From assembly GCA_016787285.1 (NCBI GenBank), contig JAEUUV010000095.1, forward strand, positions 1 through 64,000: a stretch of DNA of 64,000 bases, given 5' to 3'. Positions 9,512 through 16,474 of this stretch are shown in pieces; positions within the stretch are counted from its first letter, which is position 1; the number at the start of each line of letters is the position of its first letter. The position numbers were made by a program, and so were the translations under genes. The stretch is from Saprospiraceae bacterium (lineage in GTDB: Bacteria > Bacteroidota > Bacteroidia > Chitinophagales > Saprospiraceae). The notes beneath the pieces are model-generated. The model searched no databases. It saw only the letters and a list, made by a program, of their open reading frames with translations, and was not told the DNA's origin.

Positions 9512-9650
9512 TTCGATTGTTCCGGTTGATTCGATTGTTCCGATTGATTCGATTACTCCGATTGCCGAGCGATACTACGGCGACGTCAAGTGGGTAATCG
9601 GAACAATCGAATCAATCGGAACAATCGGAACAATCGAATCAATCGAATCA
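9509..9650. repeat. Inverted pair of nonamer arrays joining two stop codons
   Basis: On the plus strand, six 9-base units (TGATTCGAT alternating with TGTTCCGAT-type variants) run from 9509, the TGA of the SPOR gene. On the minus strand six more units run from 9650, the TGA of the AMP nucleosidase gene. They converge on a 32-base core (9563-9594, GCCGAGCGATAC...). The whole gap between the convergent genes is therefore one large potential hairpin. Confidence 0.9.
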
Positions 9651-10499
9651 ATCCTCAAACCGCAGGTGCTTCACTGTGGTGCCTTTGTTTATCAACTGTT
9701 TGAGGGAATCCACCCCGATGTCGAGGTGTACCTGGGCAAAGTTTGCCGTCACCTGTTTGTCGCTGGCTTCGGTTTTGATGCCTTCTTTGGTCATAGGCAT
9801 ATCGCTCACGAGCAGCAGGGCGCCGGCCGGCATCCTGTTTTTGAATGCTGCCACGAAGATGGTGGCTGTTTCCATGTCAATGGCGTGGCAACGCAGGTCG
9901 CGCAAGCGTTGTTTGAAATCCTCACGGTGTTCCCACAGGCGTTTGTTGGTGGTGTATACCACGCCCGTCCAGTAGTCGCGTTCGTAGTCGCGGATGGTGG
10001 TTGAGATAGCCTTTTGCAGGGCAAAAGCGGGTAAAGCAGGTACATCGGCGGGCAGGTAGTCGTTGCTCGTACCTTCGCCCCGGATGGCGGCGATGGGCAG
10101 AATGAGGTCGCCGACGTGGTTTTTTCCGGTGCGCAAGCCGCCGCATTTCCCCAGAAACAACACTGCTGCAGGGCGTATCGCCTCCAGCAAGTCCACAACC
10201 AGGCCGGCATTCGGGCTTCCGATTCCGAAGTTGATGATGGTGATGTGTTCGGCAGTGGCAGCCTGCATAGGTTTGTCGGCGCCGTACACGGGTACATCGT
10301 GCTTGTCGGCGAACATACGCACGTAGTTGCCGAAATTGACAAGCAGGATGTATTCGCCGAATTTTTCCAGAGGCATACCCGTGTAGCGCGGTAGCCAGTC
10401 TTTAACGATTTGTTCCTTGGCCGATTTTTGGCGGTTTTCCAGATCGTGGGCAGCAGCGCTGAGGTCTTCGAAGGAGATCGGGTGCGTGGATTCGTCCAT
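9648..10499 (-). CDS. amn: AMP nucleosidase
   Basis: A 283-residue nucleoside-phosphorylase-fold enzyme that hydrolyses AMP to adenine and ribose 5-phosphate. The sequence is colinear with the short Bacteroidota AMP nucleosidase family: WLPRYTG near the N-terminus, ITIINFGIGSPNAG, VLFLGKCGGL, GDLILPIAAIRGEGTSNDY, and the nucleotide-binding end AIDMETATIF. The ATG at 10499 (MDESTHPISF) is preferred over an in-frame ATG at 10541, which would overlap the promoter-like segment. The gene is divergent from the AAA_14 gene and shares a 100-base control region holding two palindromes. Its stop codon is supplied by a nonamer repeat. Confidence 0.92.
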   Translation of the reverse strand: MDESTHPISFEDLSAAAHDLENRQKSAKEQIVKDWLPRYTGMPLEKFGEYILLVNFGNYVRMFADKHDVPVYGADKPMQAATAEHITIINFGIGSPNAGLVVDLLEAIRPAAVLFLGKCGGLRTGKNHVGDLILPIAAIRGEGTSNDYLPADVPALPAFALQKAISTTIRDYERDYWTGVVYTTNKRLWEHREDFKQRLRDLRCHAIDMETATIFVAAFKNRMPAGALLLVSDMPMTKEGIKTEASDKQVTANFAQVHLDIGVDSLKQLINKGTTVKHLRFED

Positions 10500-10545
10500 G
10501 TGTTTTTTTGTTGGCAAAGAACGGGAAAAAACTTTTGCCAAAAAG

Positions 10546-10596
10546 TGCTGAATGGATTCAGCATTATTACGCTAATTTTGCTGAATCAATTCAGCA
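10546..10596. promoter_or_regulatory. Two identical palindromes (operator candidates) around the AAA_14 promoter
   Basis: TGCTGAATnnATTCAGCA occurs at 10546-10563 and again at 10579-10596. Both copies have perfect 8-base arms and a 2-base spacer, with centres 33 bases apart (about three helical turns). The -7 box TAATTTTG (10573-10580) lies between and touches the second copy. The first copy covers the expected -33 region, and the second ends two bases before the ATG at 10599. This is the layout of a repressor operator pair. Confidence 0.75.
10573..10580 (+). promoter_or_regulatory. -7 box (TAATTTTG) for the AAA_14 gene
   Basis: A perfect TAnnTTTG match 18 bases before the ATG at 10599, which implies a leader of roughly ten bases. 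It is sandwiched between the two palindromes. Confidence 0.55.
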
Positions 10597-10598
10597 CT

Positions 10599-11789
10599 AT
10601 GGATCATCTGCTTGCACAATCCCGTATTCTGGCTGCCCGTACCAACCTCGGTCATCTCCGTTTTTTGCATCAAGAAATCCACTGGGACTGGCGACTCATC
10701 GGCATCAAAGGCGCCCGGGGAGTAGGTAAAACAACACTCATGCTCCAACGACTTCGGATGGGCGGGTCGGATTTCAAGGGGTTATACCTGTTCCTTGACG
10801 ATCTGCATTTTGCTACGCATACATTACGCGAAACGGTGGAGTACTTGCGAGCCTCCGGCACGACGCATTTTTTCCTCGACGAAGTACACAAGTACCCCGG
10901 TTGGTCCCGAGAGTTGAAAAACCTGTACGACCTCTATCCAGATATCTTTATTGTTTTCACCGGATCGTCTATTATCGAACTCAGCCAGCAGGATGTGGAT
11001 TTGAGCCGCCGGGCTGTTTTGTACGAGCTGCCGGGCCTCTCTTTCCGGGAGTACCTGCTTCTTTCCGGTGTGGATGCCGGGCCGGCATTATCCTTCGACG
11101 ACATGGTGTCGAACCACGAAACACTTGCCACCGATCTGGTGCTACGCTTCCGTCCCCTCGAACATTTTCCGGCATATTTACGCGAAGGATATTATCCGTT
11201 CTTTCTCGAAAACCGGGAGATATATCCTTTTTTGCTCAAACAAGTCGTACGATTGGTACTGGAAACCGACCTTGCCGCAGCGGAAGGCGGGCGGGTACAG
11301 CTGACCCAGAAGATTGGCCAGCTGCTTCAGATCATCGCCGACTCCGTGCCGTTCAAGCCAAATATCCAGCAATTGGCTGCCCGTGTGCAACTGGATCGAA
11401 ATACGTTGATCCGGTATTTGCAGCACCTCGGCAATGCCCGCCTGATTGCCTTGCTGTACCCGGAGCACAGTAACTTGTCTGCGTTGCAAAAACCGGAAAA
11501 AATATTTTTGGACAATACCAACCTCGCTTTTGCTCTTTCCGGTACAGTACCGGATGCCGGTAGCCTGCGTGAAACATTTTTTTACAATCAAGTCGGTTAT
11601 CGTATGGCGGTGACATACACCCCGGAAGGCGACTTTAAAATTGAGGACCGCTGGATCGTCGAAGTTGGGGGCAGGGGGAAGGATATGTCCCAGATACGCC
11701 ATCTCCCCAACAGTTTTCTCGCCCTTGACTCACTGGAAGCCGGCGCCGGAAACAAGTTGCCGCTTTGGCTGTTCGGGTTTTTGTACTGA
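10599..11789 (+). CDS. AAA_14/DUF4143-type ATPase
   Basis: A 396-residue protein. It has a P-loop near residues 33-45 (GIKGARGVGKTTLML), Walker B-like FFLDEVHKYPGW, and sensor-type IVFTGSSIIEL. The following YELPGLSFREYLLLSG and the C-terminal part resembling DUF4143 carry a helix-turn-helix-like stretch (QQLAARVQLDRNTLIRYLQHL). This family is abundant in Bacteroidota and archaea; its function is mostly unknown, with proposed links to DNA-associated or defence-like roles. The frame is open further upstream, but the ATG at 10599 follows the -7 box and palindromes and matches the family N-terminus. The helix-turn-helix makes autoregulation through the palindromes possible (inference). Confidence 0.88.
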   Translation: MDHLLAQSRILAARTNLGHLRFLHQEIHWDWRLIGIKGARGVGKTTLMLQRLRMGGSDFKGLYLFLDDLHFATHTLRETVEYLRASGTTHFFLDEVHKYPGWSRELKNLYDLYPDIFIVFTGSSIIELSQQDVDLSRRAVLYELPGLSFREYLLLSGVDAGPALSFDDMVSNHETLATDLVLRFRPLEHFPAYLREGYYPFFLENREIYPFLLKQVVRLVLETDLAAAEGGRVQLTQKIGQLLQIIADSVPFKPNIQQLAARVQLDRNTLIRYLQHLGNARLIALLYPEHSNLSALQKPEKIFLDNTNLAFALSGTVPDAGSLRETFFYNQVGYRMAVTYTPEGDFKIEDRWIVEVGGRGKDMSQIRHLPNSFLALDSLEAGAGNKLPLWLFGFLY

Positions 11790-11832
11790 CAGCCACTATC
11801 TTCGCCCGCTCATCTACCGTCAAAGTCTGAAC

Positions 11833-14373
11833 ATGTCAAAAACTACCCGCCTGCTGTATTTCCTCACCCCAATTTTTGCCCTCGTCGCCGTATTCCTCGC
11901 CCTGCCCGCCGCAGCCCAGCGACCGGCCAAGCCCTCGGCGTCCGACCTGCACGACGCCATCAAAAAACTCAACGTGCTCGGCTCGGTTCTGTATGTGGCT
12001 GCCCACCCCGACGACGAGAATCAGCGCTTCATTTCCTACTGCGCTAACGAAAAACGCTACAACGTCACCTACCTTTCCCTGACCCGTGGCGACGGTGGTC
12101 AAAACCTCATCGGTTCCGAACTGAGCGAACTGCTCGGCGTGCTGCGCACCCAGGAACTGCTCATGGCCCGCTCCGTGGACGGCGGTCGCCAGCGCTTCAG
12201 CCGCGCCAACGATTTCGGCTACTCCAAAACGCCCGACGAAACCATGGCCATCTGGAACAAAGACGCCGTGCTGGCCGACCTCGTCTGGGCTGTGCGCGAA
12301 ACGCAACCCGACGTGATCGTGAACCGGTTTTCGCACGACAAAAACACCCGCACCCACGGCCACCACACCGCCTCGGCCATGCTCGCCGTGGAGGGCTTCG
12401 ACCTCGCCGGCAAAACCGACGCCTACCCCGAACAACTGAAACTCACCGCACCCTGGCAACCCAAACGCGTGTTTTTCAACACCTCCTGGTTCTTTTTCGG
12501 TGGCAGAGAGGCGTTCGACAAAATGGACAAGAGCCACCTGTTTTCCCTTGACCTCGGCGTGTACCTGCCGCTGAAAGGAAAAAGCAACACCGAAGTGGCC
12601 GCCGAGGCCCGCTCCATGCACCGCTGCCAGGGCTTTGGCGCCATGAGCACCCGCGGCGAATCGCTGGAGTACTTCGATTTCGTGGCCGGCGACCGCCCCA
12701 AAACCAACGACCTGTTCGAGGGCATCAATACCACCTGGACACGCGTGCCCGGCGGCGAACCCATCGGCAAACTGCTCGCCGGAGTGGAAAAAAACTACCG
12801 CCCCGATAATCCCGCCGCCTCCGTACCCGAGCTGCTGCGCGCCTTGAAACTGATCGAAAACCTGCCCGAAGGCTACTGGAAAAAAGTCAAACTCGCCGAA
12901 ATCCGGGAAGTCATCCGCGGCTGCCTCGGCCTCTACCTCGAAGCCACCGCGGGCGAGCCCACCGCTACCCCCGGTGATCCGGTAGCCCTGCGGTTAGAGT
13001 GCATTTTCCGGGATATCCTGCCTGCCGGAGGTTCGGTTGTACTCAACGGCCTGTCTGTCCTACCCGGCATTTTCGACACCGTCACCACACAAACCCTCGA
13101 CCGGAACAAAGGCTGGGTAGTAAACAAAACAGTGCGGCTGCCCGAAAATATCGGGTTCACCGCGCCCTATTGGCTGCGCCAGTCGTACACCAACGGTATG
13201 TACACCGTGGACGACCAACTCCTGCGCGGCCTGCCCGAAACGCCCCGCCGCTTCAAAGTACGCTGGACAATCAGCGTGAACGGCAGCCCTCTGGAGTACG
13301 AAACCGAGGTGGCGTACAAAATCGAGGAACCTGCCCTCGGCGAGGTGTGGCGCCCGTTCGACATCCTGCCGCCGGCATTTGTGGAATTCACCGAGTCGTG
13401 CTATCTGGCTACCGAAGGAAAAATTCCGGTGACCATGCGGGTCAAGTCCAACCGCGACAGCCTCCGGTGCAGCCTCGAACTGGGCAGCCCTCCAGGCTGG
13501 CCAAACTCCCACTCCGCAGCCAACCCGCCCGACTTTTTCATTGCTAAAAAAGGCGAGGAGCGGGAATACACCTTCCAACTGGAAGCCTACTCCGGCCCCG
13601 ACGAGGTGACCCTCACCGCTGGTGTACAAATCGGCGGAAGGACGTCTGTCAACCGCCTCGAAACCATCAAGTACGACCACATTCCGCAGCAGTACGTCCT
13701 GCTGCCCTCCGAAGCCCGCGCCGTCCGCGTCAGCCTGAACACTGCGGCCAAAAACGTCGGCTACCTCATGGGCGCCGGCGACGACGGCCCCCAAGCCCTC
13801 CGTCGCATGGGCTGCACCGTGACCACCCTGGAAGACAAAGATTTTACTTCCGAGAATTTGAAAAAATTTGACGCTATCGTGCTCGGCATCCGGGCGTACA
13901 ACACCAAAGACGGCCTGAAACTCCATCAGTCCAAATTGTTCGAGTACGTGCAAAACGGCGGCACGCTCATCACGCAGTACAACAACAACTTCGATCTGGT
14001 GACCAAAGATGTGGCGCCCCTGCCACTCACGCTGGGTCGCGCCCGCGTAACCGACGAGAAGGCCGAAATGCGCATCCTGAAGCCGGAGCACCCGGCACTG
14101 AATTTTCCCAACAAACTCACCACCAAAGATTTCGACGGCTGGCTGCAGGAACGCGGGCTGTATTTCCCGAGCAAATGGGACGACCAGTACGATGCCCTTT
14201 TGGCCTGCAACGACCCCGGCGAGGAAAGCGCCAACGGCTCGCTGCTGGTAGCCAAATACGGCAAAGGGCACTTCGTGTACACCGGGCTGGCGTTTTTCCG
14301 GCAGTTTCCGGCGGGCGTGCCCGGAGCCTACCGCCTGTTTGCCAACCTGCTTTCGTTGAGTAATTTGCCATGA
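11833..14373 (+). CDS. Secreted PIG-L family deacetylase (LmbE-like)
   Basis: An 846-residue exported protein with a signal peptide ending AAAQ near residue 29. The PIG-L/LmbE zinc-hydrolase domain follows, with the motif AHPDDE (H58, D60, D61, E62) and the third ligand region HGHH (residues 175-178). This family removes N-acetyl groups from amino sugars such as GlcNAc conjugates. The C-terminal half (about residues 630-845: KKFDAIVLGIRAYNT, LITQYNNN, GHFVYTGLAFFRQFPAG) resembles a ThuA/GATase-like fold. This two-part architecture is common in Bacteroidota. The ATG at 11833 gives the signal peptide. The stop overlaps an ATGA, and the next gene starts nearby, so the two may be cotranscribed. 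Confidence 0.9.
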   Translation: MSKTTRLLYFLTPIFALVAVFLALPAAAQRPAKPSASDLHDAIKKLNVLGSVLYVAAHPDDENQRFISYCANEKRYNVTYLSLTRGDGGQNLIGSELSELLGVLRTQELLMARSVDGGRQRFSRANDFGYSKTPDETMAIWNKDAVLADLVWAVRETQPDVIVNRFSHDKNTRTHGHHTASAMLAVEGFDLAGKTDAYPEQLKLTAPWQPKRVFFNTSWFFFGGREAFDKMDKSHLFSLDLGVYLPLKGKSNTEVAAEARSMHRCQGFGAMSTRGESLEYFDFVAGDRPKTNDLFEGINTTWTRVPGGEPIGKLLAGVEKNYRPDNPAASVPELLRALKLIENLPEGYWKKVKLAEIREVIRGCLGLYLEATAGEPTATPGDPVALRLECIFRDILPAGGSVVLNGLSVLPGIFDTVTTQTLDRNKGWVVNKTVRLPENIGFTAPYWLRQSYTNGMYTVDDQLLRGLPETPRRFKVRWTISVNGSPLEYETEVAYKIEEPALGEVWRPFDILPPAFVEFTESCYLATEGKIPVTMRVKSNRDSLRCSLELGSPPGWPNSHSAANPPDFFIAKKGEEREYTFQLEAYSGPDEVTLTAGVQIGGRTSVNRLETIKYDHIPQQYVLLPSEARAVRVSLNTAAKNVGYLMGAGDDGPQALRRMGCTVTTLEDKDFTSENLKKFDAIVLGIRAYNTKDGLKLHQSKLFEYVQNGGTLITQYNNNFDLVTKDVAPLPLTLGRARVTDEKAEMRILKPEHPALNFPNKLTTKDFDGWLQERGLYFPSKWDDQYDALLACNDPGEESANGSLLVAKYGKGHFVYTGLAFFRQFPAGVPGAYRLFANLLSLSNLP

Positions 14374-14377
14374 AAAA

Positions 14378-14429
14378 AGGCTGGAAGGTTGGCTTTAAAT
14401 CGTTGAGTCGCACACCAACCTTCCAACCT
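14378..14429. repeat. 15-bp inverted repeat between PIG-L and TIGR02757 genes
   Basis: Arms AGGCTGGAAGGTTGG (14378-14392) and CCAACCTTCCAACCT (14415-14429) pair with one mismatch. The motif CCAACCTGAAAC next to it recurs at about 18056-18090. The hairpin lies in what would be the N-terminus of the next gene if its upstream ATG at 14370 were used, which argues for the later start. Confidence 0.6.
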
Positions 14430-14444
14430 GAAACACTCCAGCAC

Positions 14445-15221
14445 ATGCGCGACCTCCGCGAATTTCTCGACGCTGCCGTGCGCCGCTACAACACCCCCGC
14501 GTTCATTCCCGACGACCCGATTCAGGTGCCGCACGGGTTCGAGCGCTTGCAAGACCGGGAAATCATGGGGTTCTGGACGGCCACGCTGGCCTGGGGCCAA
14601 CGCAAAACAATCATTCAAAACGCCCGACGATTAGCGGAACTGATGGACGGGGTGCCGTACCAGTTTGTTGTCGGTCACGAGGAGCAGGACCGGCGCCGCT
14701 TTCTGGATTTCAAACACCGCACCTTTCAGGCCACCGACACCTTGTACTTTCTGGAGTTTTTTCAGCACTACTACCGGCAGTTCGACTCACTGGAGAATGC
14801 CTTCGCGCGGCATCTTCAGCCGGCCGATGCCACTGTGGAAAGCGCACTTATCGGGTTTCACCGCGACTTTTTCAACCATCCCTGGGCGCCGGAGCGCACG
14901 CGCAAGCATGTAGCCACGCCGGAGCGCGGTTCCACCTGTAAGCGCATCAACATGTTTCTCCGCTGGATGGTGCGGCGCGATACTATCGGCGTGGACTTCG
15001 GAGCCTGGAGCCGAATACGGCCGGGCCAGTTGCTTATGCCGCTGGATGTGCATGTGGAACGTGTAGCCCGTCGGCTGGGCCTGCTCCAGCGCCCGCAAAC
15101 CGACTGGAAAGCCGTGCTGGAACTGACCGAAAACCTGCGCGCCTTCGACCCCGACGATCCGGTGAAGTACGATTTCGCCCTGTTCGGACTGGGAGTGCTG
15201 GAGCGGAGCGGAGGCGTCTGA
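14445..15221 (+). CDS. TIGR02757 / DUF2400 family protein
   Basis: A 258-residue conserved bacterial protein of unknown function, recognised from DREIMGFWTATLAWGQR near the N-terminus, GSTCKRINMFLRWMVR and the PLDVHVERVARRLGLL block. The second half is reminiscent of helix-hairpin-helix DNA glycosylases (a distant similarity, inferred). The frame extends to an ATG at 14370 overlapping the PIG-L stop, but those 25 residues are encoded by a repeat hairpin. The ATG at 14445 (MRDLREFLD) fits the family better. It is convergent with the GHMP kinase gene. Confidence 0.85.
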   Translation: MRDLREFLDAAVRRYNTPAFIPDDPIQVPHGFERLQDREIMGFWTATLAWGQRKTIIQNARRLAELMDGVPYQFVVGHEEQDRRRFLDFKHRTFQATDTLYFLEFFQHYYRQFDSLENAFARHLQPADATVESALIGFHRDFFNHPWAPERTRKHVATPERGSTCKRINMFLRWMVRRDTIGVDFGAWSRIRPGQLLMPLDVHVERVARRLGLLQRPQTDWKAVLELTENLRAFDPDDPVKYDFALFGLGVLERSGGV

Positions 15222-15227
15222 AACGGT

Positions 15228-15263
15228 CGAGGGCCGCAATGCTCGTTTGCATCGCGGCCCTCG
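15228..15263. terminator. 10-bp perfect hairpin after the TIGR02757 gene
   Basis: CGAGGGCCGC (15228-15237) pairs with GCGGCCCTCG (15254-15263), loop 16 bases, seven bases after the stop. The remainder of the gap to 15529 is AT-rich from about 15410 with long T and A runs, and shows no gene. Confidence 0.5.
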
Positions 15264-15529
15264 CCTATGATATCCTCATGAAAAGATAGCGTATCTGTGG
15301 TCAAGTGCTTCATCCCGGTGTCTTTGCTGCTCTTGCTCTCGCGCTTTGACAGGACAAAGATGCAAGCAGAATGTTGCCGTGTAAAGGACATTTTTGCAAG
15401 TTCGTTCGCGGGCTTTTTTCGAGTTTTTTATACGTTTTTATTGTCTAAAAAATTGTTTTTCAGTTTTTTATAAAAATAAATTTGTGTGAAAAATTTGCGC
15501 TCGAGTTGAATTTATACAACAAAAAAGAA

Positions 15530-16474
15530 TTACCCGGGCGGCCTTTTTAAGCGCATTTCCCTGAACGGAATACACACCTCGAAACCTTTTTTTCGAAAAT
15601 ACCCCTGCACATCGCCGGCATCGGAGGCGGCCAGTACGAAATCGCCGCCCCAGGCGCCGAGGCTTTTGACCACACCGGGAAAGTCGGGGAAATACAAGTC
15701 CTGTGCGCGAGGCAAGTCCAGCGCCTGCCCGATAAGGCGTTCGTGCTCCAGCAATACGGCACTGAAATCGGCCAGTGTACCGGCAACTAAGCACCTCCGG
15801 GTAAGTTCGGAAATTGCTTCGATCATGCCGGTATCGTGTTTTGCGTGTTCGCGGAAATGCCGGATACCGGCGCGGCTGTCCTGCTTTTTTCCCAGAAAAA
15901 CAAAAAACAGGTGCCCGGCAAAAGGCGGTTCGAAGGCTGTCGGTTCCACCTGCGGGGTGTCGCCTTCGAGCCAGTAGAGCAGCGGCCCGTCGGCGAAGGC
16001 GCAGGCGATGTCGTATCCGGATCCGCCGAGCGTTTCGAACAGCACCTGATACGGATCGGCACCGGCCCAGCGCGCCAGTGCTGCGATGAGTGTGCTGCTG
16101 GTGCCGAGTCCCCAGGCGCGGGGGAAGTCGGTTCGGGTGTATATCTGGCGCCCTTGTGTGTCGGCGAGGAACCGCGGATTTTGCCGACGGCATACGTACA
16201 GCATTTGTTGCAGCCGTTGGGCCGTCGGTTCGTCGGATGCGGAGAGCAGGGTGAGGCCGGGCAAGATAAAGGCTGCTTCGAACCAGATTTGGCCGGCTTC
16301 GTCGCGACTCGTCCAGCGCAGCAATCCCGATTCTCCGGGCGCTACGTCAAGGGTTTGCCCATAACACACGGGCAAGGCGAGCGCCAGTGCCCCGTCGAGT
16401 ACGGCGTATTCGCCGGTGAGCAGGATTTTGCCGTGGGCGCGGATGGAGACCGTATCTGGTATTTCCGGATTCAT
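15530..16474 (-). CDS. GHMP kinase, GYDIA family
   Basis: A 314-residue small-molecule kinase. The N-terminal KILLTGEYAVLDGA block (residues 16-29), the ATP-binding glycine-rich loop PRAWGLGTSST (residues 118-128) and the diagnostic GYDIA box (residues 153-157) are all present. The family is restricted largely to Bacteroidota. By relation to mevalonate-pathway kinases it probably phosphorylates an isoprenoid precursor or another small alcohol, but the substrate is unproven. The ATG at 16474 overlaps the aroA stop (ATGA), indicating an aroA-GHMP operon. Confidence 0.9.
   Translation of the reverse strand: MNPEIPDTVSIRAHGKILLTGEYAVLDGALALALPVCYGQTLDVAPGESGLLRWTSRDEAGQIWFEAAFILPGLTLLSASDEPTAQRLQQMLYVCRRQNPRFLADTQGRQIYTRTDFPRAWGLGTSSTLIAALARWAGADPYQVLFETLGGSGYDIACAFADGPLLYWLEGDTPQVEPTAFEPPFAGHLFFVFLGKKQDSRAGIRHFREHAKHDTGMIEAISELTRRCLVAGTLADFSAVLLEHERLIGQALDLPRAQDLYFPDFPGVVKSLGAWGGDFVLAASDAGDVQGYFRKKGFEVCIPFREMRLKRPPG

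Noticed and set aside
14370..14444. Start of the TIGR02757 protein at the ATG overlapping the PIG-L stop
   Set aside because: The added 25 residues are encoded by a repeat hairpin and do not match the family; kept only as an alternative.
15264..15529. A small antisense gene or RNA in the AT-rich gap after the TIGR02757 gene
   Set aside because: No start with a credible product, no tRNA-like fold and no conserved motif was seen; only A/T runs and a hairpin.
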